Below are positions 11,369-63,806 of a stretch of DNA of 64,000 bases, in pieces (the stretch's first letter is position 1; every line of letters starts with the position of its first letter). This DNA comes from Aulostomus chinensis (lineage: Eukaryota; Chordata; Actinopteri; Syngnathiformes; Aulostomidae). The stretch is from the NCBI GenBank assembly GCA_037954235.1, contig JBBMOA010000013.1, positions 8,536,501-8,600,500 of the forward strand, written 5' to 3'. The notes under the pieces are model-generated. The model worked only from the letters and a program-made list of their open reading frames with translations. It searched no databases and had not been told where the DNA came from. The position numbers and the translations under genes were made by a program.

Positions 11369-13088
11369 GAGAGAGAGATAGGACTCACTGTTCTCTTTCT
11401 GGAGTTGCTGATAACCCAGGGGGCAGCAGACACACTGACTGAAATCTGCAAACACACATTTAGTCTTTTAATTCACATGGGAGCACTGGAAAAATTATTT
11501 TACCTTAACTTAACTTCAATCCTTTGAAGTTAACCTTTTACCTGTGAGCTGGATTCCCCTGTAAGTGAGGTCGGTACTGTGTAGCTGCCCTGAAGACTTG
11601 TGTTGCTCTGAAATGGTGGGAGTTTGGTGCTAGTCGTAGGAAATGCATGAGTTCCTCCCTCTGCAGAAGGTGACGTCTGCTCCCCATGGATGTGATTCTG
11701 AGCAGCCATATTTGCCAGTTCCTCTTCCCGTTGCCATTCGTCTTCTTCATCTGCAGTTTCCATGGCAATGGAGAAGTTATGACTGGTGTCCAGAGTGTGG
11801 AGCAATGGTCTATGAATCTCCTGCCTCCTTGGAGTAGATGCAAGTCCAGCCCCCTCCTCTCTTTCTGATAAGGTGAAGACCCGCTGAATACAGGGTGTCT
11901 GCTTGGAGGAAGGACTAGAGTTTTGGACAGGGAGGGAAACCCGAGTCTTCTGTGGAGCAGGGGGTTGAGGTTGGGGGTTAGAGTGAGGTCTGGGCTGAAG
12001 CTGTGACTGGGACGAGGAGGACCAAGGGTGAGTTTGCACTGTACCATACTGCCTAGTCCAGCTGTGAGGTACTGCCCCTGCTCTTGCATTTACCCCTGCC
12101 TCCCCAAGGGACAGACTTCCCTTCCTGACTGCAGTGTAGACTAAAGGCCCTGAGGCAGATGTGAGGGATGGCAGATTCTGAGACAGGGAGACAAGCTTGG
12201 AGTGGAGAGGTGAGGAGCCGGAGCTGGAGCTGGTTCTGCTCTGCAGAGTTTGGTTGATCAAAGACGAAGCTGGGTGTGCAGGGAGGTCTGACTCTGACTG
12301 AGATGATGGGGCTGTGGGTTTTGGTCGTGAGCGAGGGACGGAATTCAGAGAGTAGATCCCAGTCAGTATGACGTCATTATTGTTGTTGTTGTGGTTACTC
12401 CCACTGCTGAGGGGAGAGGAAGAGGAAGGAGAGGAAGATGATGACGAGAAAGAGGGGAAAGACGACGATGGAGGGAGAAGGTGCACACGATTCTGAATGT
12501 TCCGTGCTGCAGCCATTTCAGCAGGGAGCAGGGCCCCTGCTGCCAGGCTGTGATTGGACAGAGCATTTCCAACTAATGTGTGATTGGACAGTAGTCCCCC
12601 GGCAAGTCCATGACTGGATAAGGAATGGGACATGCCTCCATTCTGGTCTACCTTAGAAGCCAGCTTACGCCTTTTGTTGCCAACCCATGTCTGTAGGGAG
12701 AAGAATTAGCTGAGTGATGTCAATTGTGAAATAGTCCAAAATAATGCAGAGACTAATTCAGCAAAGTGAGGACAATATATAATGACTTTACACTAATTGG
12801 AATCTCACTACAACCCCACATTCTTTTACTTACCTGGGTCATTATAGCATTACATCTCTCATTGAAAACACATGCAATTGTAATTAAGACTTGTCAATCT
12901 CCCTTCTTACTCTATCTAACATAAACTTGCTATGGACCTACTCGGACAACACTGAAGTCCAGTTTGGCCTCCTGTGCACATTGCAGTATTAGCTGGAAGC
13001 AGGCCTTGCTCTGATTGGTCATCCCATTATCATAGTAACGCTCCAGGATCCTCTGCTGTTCAGCTGTGAATACCGATCGCAGGTTCAT
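7388..13088 (-). CDS. hdx: Highly divergent homeobox protein, complete coding region in eight exons
   Basis: Presumed nuclear DNA-binding protein with two atypical homeodomains; its function is poorly known. Minus-strand exons: 12942-13088, 11542-12690, 10799-10945, 9418-9616, 9180-9256, 8295-8387, 8071-8193, 7388-7654. They sum to 2202 bp, 733 codons plus TGA, in one frame; human HDX is about 690 residues from memory. Order: homeodomain 1 (residues 3-62; MNLRSVFTAEQQRILERYY and TWVGNKRRK), a long Ser/Pro/His-rich linker (about 65-430), homeodomain 2 (about 437-494; LKRYWDRGMTSLGSVCREK and TWISNRRRKYRLMGIE), an acidic segment KIEIIDEDEEDDEGE, a predicted coiled coil (EEVQFLENELENQKQKYQEL), and a polar C-terminus. 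Asn51 and Arg53 of the recognition helix are kept in both homeodomains, while the usual Phe49 is Val and Ile. The ATG at 13088 opens its exon; a leader exon ending ATG at 15321 could add one Met. Confidence 0.93.
8071..8193 (-). CDS. hdx: hdx coding exon 8 (coiled coil)
   Basis: 41 codons, HEEVQFLENELENQKQKY through NHDLEKQQ. Heptad-like spacing of Leu and Val suggests a coiled coil. Human HDX has a matching IENELEIQKQKY segment from memory. Acceptor TTTTCAG, donor GTAATT. Confidence 0.9.
8295..8387 (-). CDS. hdx: hdx coding exon 7 (acidic segment)
   Basis: 31 codons, KIEIIDEDEEDDEGEIVASD then LEQMQSLLEFK. The KIEII sequence resembles the SUMO consensus psi-K-x-E when preceded by the Val of exon 6 (V-K-I-E). 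Acceptor follows a long T run; donor GTGAAG. Confidence 0.87.
9180..9256 (-). CDS. hdx: hdx coding exon 6
   Basis: 77 bp, DGTIDSQHRDEDGTDVTIAS then PLANNV. Acceptor TCTTCTAG; donor GTACCT after GTG. Ending after GTG gives NNV-KIEII, matching DNV-KIEII of human HDX from memory; the alternative donor three bases earlier would drop the Val. Confidence 0.8.
9418..9616 (-). CDS. hdx: hdx coding exon 5 (end of homeodomain 2)
   Basis: Opens with TWISNRRRKYRLMGIEIPPP, the recognition-helix end of homeodomain 2, and continues through a Ser/Pro/Glu-rich stretch to SVCLSEG. Acceptor GGCTGGCAG; donor GTGAGG. Confidence 0.92.
9617..10798. other. hdx intron 4
   Basis: Intron inside homeodomain 2. AT-rich; a T/A homopolymer pair lies beside the exon 5 acceptor (9633-9667). 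No other element recognised. Confidence 0.6.
10799..10945 (-). CDS. hdx: hdx coding exon 4 (start of homeodomain 2)
   Basis: 49 codons with LKRYWDRGMTSLGSVCREKI and DTEIVK, ending exactly before TWI. Acceptor GTGCTCAG, donor GTAATA. A second AG six bases on (CTGCAG) would shorten the exon by two codons in frame. Confidence 0.9.
11050..11366. repeat. Compound (TA)n/(TG)n/(CA)n microsatellite
   Basis: About 317 bp of alternating TA, TG and CA blocks, largely self-complementary. It fills over half of the 596-bp hdx intron between coding exons 3 and 4. Open frames of Tyr-Ile, Val-Cys or His-Thr here are artefacts of the repeat. Confidence 0.97.
11542..12690 (-). CDS. hdx: hdx coding exon 3 (end of homeodomain 1 and long linker)
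   Basis: 383 codons. It begins TWVGNKRRKLASK, the end of homeodomain 1, then runs through a low-complexity linker: three short repeats (SHGLAGGLLS, NHTLVGNALS, NHSLAAGALL), a serine run around SFPSFSSSSSSPSSSS, HNNNNN and Pro/Gln-rich parts, ending at SSQ and donor GTAAAA. The linker is probably disordered. Antisense open frames over it are shadows. Confidence 0.9.
12942..13088 (-). CDS. hdx: hdx coding exon 2 (start codon, homeodomain 1)
   Basis: 49 codons starting MNLRSVFTAEQQRILERYYD, ending FSVVR before TWV. The ATG immediately follows the acceptor TCTCTCAG. Donor GTAGGT. Confidence 0.92.
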
Positions 13089-15320
13089 CTGAGAGACAAA
13101 GACAGACACCAAAAACTATTACTATTCTTTAAATTATCCAGTTAAAGAGATGTACTTCACGTTAAACAGAAAAATTCACCGCACGTATGCTATTTCCTTT
13201 CTTCGTCTCATATACTGCAGTAACATTTGTAGCCAACAGGCTTTTTTTCACAGCAGTCATTCTGACTTGTCATTATCAGCAAAGCTGTTCTAATACGACT
13301 GACAATGTTAGCAATAGCACTATTCAAACAGTCATAACAGTGTGACAGTAAGGCGCAATGTATGACAGCAGGAAACCAGACCCAAAACATCTAAATGGAA
13401 TACTTCTTCATGGAATCTCTATGACTGAGTATGGGCTTTAACACCAAGGTCTTTGGCATCATGGTCAAAAGCCATGTTTGAATCCCCATGGACCTGGTTT
13501 CAAGACTAGGATGGGGAGTCTACCCTCTCCCTGGGTTAAAGCCATTATTGATTTTACTAGTGCAGTAATTATTGTTGGAGGGGTGAGGCCAGGGTTTGTG
13601 ACATAAAAAAAACAACTTCCCTCTGACTTTGATCTCAGTCATTCTACCTGTCATCTCTAACCTGACTTCAAACCAGGAATGGACATGCCAAGGATGACAT
13701 CTATCAGATGAACAGTTGTTGAGTCGGTTACAGACAAACATGAAGACATAGATATTTCTTGTTTTATGGTATGATCATTTTAACTGTGCTTTTTCTAATA
13801 TGCCACAAACATGGTCACTGTTTTTTTAATATTAAGCTTTCATCAATATATCAAATGCTTGGAAAATCTAATCACCCACAGTTCCATTGTGTCCATATTA
13901 CGAGTGCAGATTTTTACCATACTCACAGTCTGCAGGCCACGTCTTTGTGGCCACACATCCATGCTGCTACTGGATGGAAACGGGGTAGCCATGCAGATCA
14001 CTGCCAAGTCTCCGTATTTCTACATTGTCACCACTGTGCTTCTACTCATCCTGCCTCAGTGCACCTGGCACACTGTTGGGTAATGTGACTGAGGAGAAAC
14101 AAAGTTGTATTTAATGAAGGTCAACACTAATGACTGCAGAACATCACACAATTCATCTAATTATTACTATGTCTTTTCTCAGAAACCTGACTGGAACTGT
14201 AATGTTCCTGATACTGAATTTTGCATGTAGCGTTCCAACATTTGGAGAAATTAGCACAGTGCCTGTTGATCTTTCTGTGTCCCCTTTATTCTTTGCACTA
14301 CTTGTTGTTTGAGGGGTGAGACAAAGTTCTGTCATCTCATCTCATATTCTGATTTTGACAGGAATATTAGTGTCGCTGAAAACACAGCTAGTGTCAGCAT
14401 CAACTATACATCAACCAAACAAATAGCTATCTACAAATGTAACATACAATATGCTATTTGTATGTACATGTGTGACTTTGAATTAAGGTTGCAATACAAA
14501 TAGTGTAATGCAGTTTAGTAGTAATCAAAACTAAATAACATTTAATAGCTTCATAGGGAACTATATTCAAATTCCATGTCATTCCTAGTAAAGACAAGGT
14601 GAAATAATACACACCGTGGCTATATTGTCAGCATCATTCAGTGTGTGACGGAAATGGAGATTTTAGTGTCATCAATTTGTTAAACAGCTGCCTTGTGTTC
14701 TGTCCTTGGGGGGGTAGTGGCACTAACCAGCCCTTATATACAGTGTAGTATATACTGTAACGGTATGGTGTTTCCTCTTTGTACAATGGTGGTAAAGTGT
14801 TACGTCTCTCCAGGTTTCCACTAAACACAGAAGATGTCACATACGGGAATGTTGTGCGACCAATAAGCATCCAGCAGGTTTATTTTGGAAGGCTGACTGC
14901 GCATGGCCAAAGTCAATATGGAAACATAATAGAGATAATTAGCAAACAAATTGAGGGCACGTCACGTCTGTACACGACCAGAAAAGAGAATGAGCATGAG
15001 GAAAAAAAATGGCCATGAAGGAAGCATTTGCCTTCACGATAGGACGGAAATCCAGACAGTAAACAAACCGGGTAAGCACCGCGTCTATTATCTCAAACAG
15101 CAGACGTTAGCTTACAGGCCCGAGCGGCCATAACAGCTTGTCGACGCTAGCTAGCTTTAGCATAGCTTCCCCAAATGGATAGCTGCAGCTGAACTTTTCC
15201 TTTAAATCTGTTGTTTCCCGACCTCTGCCACGGCTGTTTTCCCTGACCCTGACTTGGAGCGGATACGAATAAAAAACATGACGGTACACACTGAAGCCAA
15301 AAGTGAAATCACTTTCTTAC
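13089..15320. other. hdx intron 1 (inferred)
   Basis: Sequence between coding exon 2 and the presumed leader exon. It contains one copy of the 143-bp inverted pair (13909-14051). The part 14820-15170 grows richer in CG and GCTAGC/TTAGC words near the promoter. No other gene is seen. Confidence 0.5.
13909..14051 (+). repeat. 143-bp repeated segment, copy 1
   Basis: Matches the reverse complement of 16874-17016 with no gaps and, by my count, nine mismatches (about 94%). Two reading frames are open throughout both copies; one gives MLLLDGNGVAMQITAKSPYF here and MLPLDGNEVAMQITAKSPYF in the other. Four of the seven differences that fall in the codons of that frame are silent. I do not recognise the protein. 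It could be an exon copied from another gene, a repeat family, or one arm of a larger inverted duplication. Confidence 0.75.
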
Positions 15321-15386
15321 CATTTTTATGTCAAATTCAGACGAACGTTCTAATTCAGCAGATTTCTTCACCAGTCCCCGTTGCTA
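15321..15386 (-). other. hdx: Probable hdx leader exon (5' UTR, 3' end visible)
   Basis: On the minus strand the sequence ends ACATAAAAATG followed by a good donor GTAAGA. Spliced to coding exon 2 this reads ATG-ATG-AAC, so the first Met may come from this exon. In-frame codons run 22 positions upstream to a TAG at 15386-15384 without another ATG. The 5' limit is not known; the end given is the upstream stop, not a transcription start. Confidence 0.5.
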
Positions 15387-15560
15387 GACAATGAAATCAG
15401 ACCGTCCGATCATCAATTCTAATCATGATTGTGACGTGTTCGCAGACAGGAGCCAATGGGCGCTCAAGATCATGGCTGTGACAGTTGGAGAGGTTGAAAA
15501 CTGAGCGCTGCTGCCCCGCCCACCGTTGACTTTGTTGAGTGTGGAGCTGGAGGAGGGAGG
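15387..15560 (-). promoter_or_regulatory. Probable hdx promoter region
   Basis: Carries a CCAAT box (AGCCAATGGG at 15451-15460), a GC box (CCCCGCCCAC at 15514-15523) and a CRE-like GTGACGTG (15431-15438), with local CG enrichment. Together with the donor at 15320 this fits a TATA-less promoter for hdx. Transcription start not determined. Confidence 0.45.
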
Positions 15561-16504
15561 TCACAGACATGGAGCTGGGGATGAGAAAATAAACACCTGA
15601 CTATGTCCAAGTATCCTTTAACAGGATATATTTAGGTTTTTCAGATTTAACTTTACCTGCAAAAATATAGCCTTTTAATTTGCCTGTGAGTGAAATGTTT
15701 GGATTCTTTCTTTTAACTTTTGATTATGTCTCACATACTGAAATGATGGAAAAAGGTTGAACATGATTTCATGTTTCTTGTTTATTAAGACATAATAAAA
15801 GTTGTGAAATGTTTTTTTTTTAATCCTTGGTAGACATGTCAAATACATATATACAATTATATATAAAATTGAAAAAATGAATTAAAAAAAAAACTGTTTT
15901 CTGTCTTTCAATATCTATGATTAAACCCCGTCGCTTATTTCTATTTAATTCATTGATTAATTTTATCTGAGACAGACAGAAGAAACCCTGACATACTTGC
16001 AGTGTGAACTGTCCTTTTTTGGCCCTACAATAGCTGTGTTGCTGAGTGAGTGGAAAATTTTAAATGCACCTGTGCAGAATCTTGAATGGAGTCTTCTTCT
16101 CATTTGCTGAGAATGATACTCTCCACTGGGAGAGAAGAGATATGCTCATTTTCTTACACTAAAGTGGTCTACTATATATGAATATATATTTTTTTTTTCT
16201 TTTTTTTTCCCCCCAACACAGTGGAGTTTACAGCTGATGGACACAATACAAGCTTAAAAACTGAAACAACTGTTACATTTGTAAGCACTGTAATTTACTG
16301 CCCTAAACCAAGAATGATGAAACCAATGGATGATCGCTTGTGCGCTCATCTTCCTGTGTGGCCAACGTCTTTCAAAACTTTTACAATAGCCGGTAGTGAA
16401 CATAGAAAGGTAGGGGAGCTTTTTCCTGTGTTAGGAGTAGAGACCTATCATGTCCTGTTGGGTATGAGGCTGGAAGAGACCCGGCCGCTGCAGAGATGCT
16501 TTAT

Positions 16505-16743
16505 TGCTCAGCTGCTCCCCGCAGTATTGCATGGGGGGCTGGAGCCTATCTCAGCTGACATTGGATGAAAGGCAGGGTTTACTCTGGACGGGTTGACAGC
16601 CCGTTGAAAGGCCATCAGGAGCAATAAGGGGCTCACTATCTTGCTCAAGGTTATTTAAGTATGGTCACCGGGGGGAGCAAGGATTGAGCCAGCGACCCTT
16701 TGGTTACTAGATGGCCACGCTACCCCTGAGCCATGCTGCCCCT
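16505..16743 (-). mobile_element. tRNA-headed SINE, second type
   Basis: Read on the minus strand it starts GGGGCAGCATGGCTCAGGGG and has an A-box-like TGGCTCAGGGG (16723-16733) and a B-box-like stretch GGTCGCTGGCTCAATCC (16681-16697), as in pol III promoters of tRNA-derived SINEs. Its far part (about 16530-16615) resembles the 3' body of the other SINE family here (compare 48365-48445). It therefore looks like a different head on a shared tail. Decayed and partial. Confidence 0.6.
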
Positions 16744-16873
16744 GTTTTACATTAATTTTGTACTCTATTAAATAAAGAGGAACTGATATTTTGGGAGCTT
16801 TCTTATCTTTCAACCTCCTACAGTACCCCGGATAAACAGGGTTTTTTTTAAAGTCTCACCACTCTTTGATGCT

Positions 16874-17016
16874 GGATGAGTAGAAGCGCAGTGGTGACGA
16901 TGTAGAAATACGGAGACTTGGCAGTGATCTGCATGGCCACCTCGTTTCCATCCAGCGGTAGCATGGATGTGTGGCCACAAAGACGTGGCCTGCAGACTGT
17001 GAGTATCGTCAAAATC
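16874..17016 (-). repeat. 143-bp repeated segment, copy 2 (inverted)
   Basis: Reverse-complement partner of 13909-14051, same length, about 94% identical. After the shared end the two copies diverge abruptly. On the plus strand here CTGCAGACT is followed by GTGAGTATCG, a good splice donor that is also present in the other copy. Confidence 0.75.
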
Positions 17017-18563
17017 ACAACACATATACAGTTACAAATATGAGTGACAAGTTCCGCTCTCTAAACTGCATTTAAAACATCTCTGCTTCACTAATAATCA
17101 GAGACTATTATTGAACCTCTACAGAAAAGCGATGGACATAGAATATCCAAGAATACACACTACAAACCCAACCAAAAACTTATTTGTGGAAAAATTTCTT
17201 CACATGTTGGCTTTCTGACCAGACATCGAGCCATAAACTAGGTTTCACGTAACTTAATTTGATCAATTATTATCCCCATTTGCTCTCATTTCTGTCCACA
17301 ATGTTGCCCTGTCTGTTGCTTGTGTTACTTAGTGTGAAGTCTATTTATAAGGGATATGATTGATTCTTTATGATCCTGAGGGAGAAGCACATTTGTGCTT
17401 CATGTGTAGATGTTTGAATAATGTTTTGCATTTTATTTTTATTTCCTTTAAAATAAACTATCAGTATTTTGATTGATTAAACAAACTGAGTCCACTGTAC
17501 ATTATCATATAGTCAACAGGAATCCAAACTGAAGTAGAAAATTACCTGTCAAATATTTCACTTGTTTCAATTAGGGCCTGTCTGATATGATGGTTGGCTG
17601 ATATATTGGCCTATCACAGACATATCAAATCCGTTTGTATAATTTCTGATATGTGGTGAATACCCCCCCTTTTTTTTTTTTACAGCACATAGAACGCAGA
17701 AACCAATGACTGATGAGTTTAAAATCGTGTAACATAGTGTATAATGCAGCAAATGCTTCCGCACCTCTTTTTTAATTGAACTATTTTGTTCTTTATTTAA
17801 ATTGCTATGTGAGATTTTTTTTTGTTATAAAAAATTTTTTTTTGTTGTTTTTTTAAGAAATTAGCCTTATTAGTACCTTTACATAGTCACAATGACACAA
17901 ACTTGGTGCACAATGAACAGAGAAAGGCTCTATTTTCCGGCCAGCGCAAAAATTCACAGTGCAAGTTGCACATATTGGTAATCTGTGGCTCAGAAACGCC
18001 ACGCAGTCCAGGTCCTAGTTTCAGTATGGCAGTTCCAGCCCTGTGACTGCTTTCTGCTATACAAATTATTTTATCCACTGTATTATGTTGATTACTCTCC
18101 CACTCCAGGAATGGTGTTTATGTCAGTTATTTTTATTATGAAATGTATTATTTGCTATCCATTAAACAGGTCAATCCATGGTTTAAGTAAGTACCTCACA
18201 GAATTTTTTTTTTGTTCCTTAAGCAGCAGTAAGAGGAAGCCATCTAAAAGCTTTACACTTTTGACAATGACCCATATTGTCCCACACCAAGGTTTTATTC
18301 ATAGTGGACTTAGTGATAATGCACCAATCACTAAGATTTGATCATCGTACCCTGTCAAATACAATGCCACAGGGAAGATTTATTTTTGCAGGCCACACTG
18401 AAAGCATCACCCTGGATTCCTTCAGTTTAAAGCCAATGGGAATTTTACACTGGATATTCTGTCAGAAAATAACCTTTGTGTCAAACTTAAATTGAGACTT
18501 GCAACTTGTGATATTTGACGCACAAATCCAATCATTAGAATGAAAGAACTTACATTAGGATAT
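17017..18563. other. Intergenic sequence between hdx and cnksr2, left part
   Basis: AT-rich with homopolymer tracts (17666-17681, 17814-17853). No gene, RNA or clear mobile element recognised. Confidence 0.55.
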
Positions 18564-18877
18564 GGTGGCACAGTGGTGCAGTGGTTAGCACTGTTGCCTC
18601 ATAGCAAGAAGGTTCCGGGCTCAGGCACGGGATCTTTCTGTGTGAGTCTCCATGTTCTCCCTGTTCCTGTGTGGGTTCTCTCCAGGTACTCCAGCTTCCT
18701 CCCACAGTCCAAAGACATCAAGAGGGGACGAGGCTGATTGATACTCTAAATTGACTGTAGGTGTGACTGTGAGTGTGAATGGTTGTCTGTCTCTATGTGT
18801 TGGCCCTGTGATGGACTGGTGACCTGTTCAGGGTGAACCCCACCCCCGACCCTTAACAGGATAAGTGGTTGAAAATA
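18564..18877 (+). mobile_element. tRNA-headed SINE, first type, copy 1
   Basis: Begins GGTGGCACAGTGGTGCAGTG, with an A-box-like TGGTGCAGTGG, then the body shared by all copies (CTCCATGTTCTCCCTG, CTTCCTCCCACAGTCCAAAG, TGGGGACGAGGCTGATTG) and a tail GACCCTTAACAGGATAAGTG. I infer a tRNA-derived SINE; its usual ATGG/GATG tail recalls the GATG tails of fish RTE-type LINEs such as Rex3, a possible mobilising partner. The segment before the last 40 bases is shortened here. Confidence 0.75.
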
Positions 18878-20159
18878 CACTATGGACCCATGACTTCAAC
18901 TTTATCACAGCTAACTTTGAGCTTCCTCTGGTTTGTCCACGGCAACCTCCGTAGCCTCGTTTTAACACCTGACAGCAGCTGCCATTTTTGAAGGCACACA
19001 AACGCTTTGAAATCCCTGTTTGGTATATTCACCTGACATATTTTATGATGCAGAACAAAAGCTTAAAATATCTTAAACCAATGTGAAACACAGACCTTAC
19101 ATAAAGCATTTTAACTGAAAGCTCTACAAAAGTCCACTGACTCTGAGACAAGGGAACCGCACATTCAACAGTGCTAACTTATTTCTAAGTTGTAGGACTT
19201 ATTTCATAGGCTGAACTCTGAGGAGCACAATAGAGCAAATCTTGACCCTCATAATGAACCCTGCCAGTGACAAAAAAGGCACTAACTGCCATATTATATT
19301 TTCATTTGACTTCTCAAGTCATTATTTTTACTTTGTAGAGCTCTTGTATTATCTGAAGGTGCTTCATAGTGTCACGTTTGTTTGTATGTATATATCAGCA
19401 ATAAAGACATTTTTAATTACAGTGTGTGTTGTCATATTCTCATGCTCTTTATTTCTTCTTTAAAAAATGGACTTTTTGAGAATATATTTTATTTTGTATA
19501 AATCTGACTATAATGTCAAATATTAAAATTGTTAAACTTTTCCTGTCTTAATCTAATGTATTTGGTGCTTCAATAGGATCAAAAATGGAAAGAAAACATG
19601 TCAAAAGAAAAAAATATAAGTATATTTATATTTAAGAAAAGCCAACTTTTGCTTTTCTTTTTGTGTCTCAATAGATGAAGTGGGCCTAATTTGTGATGTG
19701 TCTTGCTTAACTACACTTGTGGAGCCTGAAGACTGGGACCCCACAAGTTTAACTGTCTGTTTGAAGGTTAGGGTCAGGCATTCACGGTAAGGGGCTAGGG
19801 AATGCATATGAATTAATGAATGCTCCCGCGAGATAATAACGTCTACTTTGTGTGAGGAGGAGGAGGAAGGGGGGGGGGGGCAAGGAGAGGAGGAGGGCAA
19901 AGATAGGAAGAGGCGCTTTAATCCATGACGTCACCTGTGTCTCAGGTGCGCAGCAGGGGCCGCTGTTTCCCCCATCTGACCGCCTGACAACTGATGCTGA
20001 TTTTCTCCTGTAAAGATGGTGAACTAACAGTTAGCTGTCTTGTAAAATGTAACGTACATCTCCGGGAGGTGATATGAGTACTGATCCTTGATGGCAAAAC
20101 TCCACCTTCACACATCATAATTAATATAATTTCTGTAAGCGCTACCAGTGTTTGTAAAT
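18878..20159. other. Intergenic sequence left of the cnksr2 promoter
   Basis: No gene recognised. It contains a polypurine tract with an uninterrupted G run at 19869-19880. Short open frames here have no homology that I can see. Confidence 0.5.
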
Positions 20160-20683
20160 AGTGGGTTACCTAGTAGTCGATTTTCCACCAATTGAGTACA
20201 AATCATCTGTCTTCGCAGAGCTGGGGGGGGGGGGGGGGGTTGCGTTGCACCATTCCATGCTCTGTATTATGAGTGGTGGCCCTTGTGATGCTGCAGCGAG
20301 GCAGGCGAGAGAGGAGGGGAAGAAAGAGAAGAGGGGAGGGGTCGCTCTATCCCCTCGCGTCCACCGAATCCACTTCTCACAGCGCGCGGGCTGCTGGCGG
20401 GAAGGCACGAGAAAGAGAGAGAGTGAAAAGGAGCGAGGGAGGGAGGGAGGCAGAGAGAGAGAGAGTGCGCGTGTCTCCTGTGTGTGCGCGTGGATTGCAC
20501 CACCGCATCCCGTTCACCGTTTCTGCAGGCAGCCATGCTCTGATGGGGAGACTTAAACTGACAACCGTTTCTGTGTATTCTCACACTGATCCACCGTCGT
20601 GTCATTCCAGATGTGACTGACAGGTCGTTATATGTTGCCCGCATCGAGTCCCGTGCTGTTCATCTCGGAGAGACTGTGACACC
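20160..20683 (+). promoter_or_regulatory. cnksr2 5' UTR and promoter region
   Basis: CG-rich relative to the neighbourhood, with a run of 17 G at 20223-20239, GGGGAAGAAAGAGAAGAGGG-type purine tracts, and (GAGA)-rich sequence at 20410-20466. It ends at the ATG in context ACACCATGG. No TATA box is evident. Open frames through it are composition artefacts. The transcription start is not resolved. Confidence 0.5.

Positions 20684-63806
<43,123 letters not shown>

Noticed and set aside
11029..11527. Several overlapping open frames rich in Tyr-Ile, Val-Cys and His-Thr
   Set aside because: They are translations of the TA/TG/CA microsatellite inside an hdx intron, on both strands.
11538..12656. Extra open frames on both strands over hdx exon 3 (for example 11538-12089 minus, 12438-12656 plus)
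   Set aside because: Shadows of the long hdx exon in other frames; only the frame that joins both homeodomains is supported.
18564..18877. A-box and B-box-like sequences suggesting tRNA genes, here and in the other SINE copies
   Set aside because: No cloverleaf can be formed, and the sequences continue into a SINE body with a tetranucleotide tail.
20161..20644. Overlapping 115-131 codon frames upstream of cnksr2
   Set aside because: They lie in a GC- and purine-rich leader, have Arg/Glu/Ser-biased composition and match no family; they are best read as promoter and 5' UTR.
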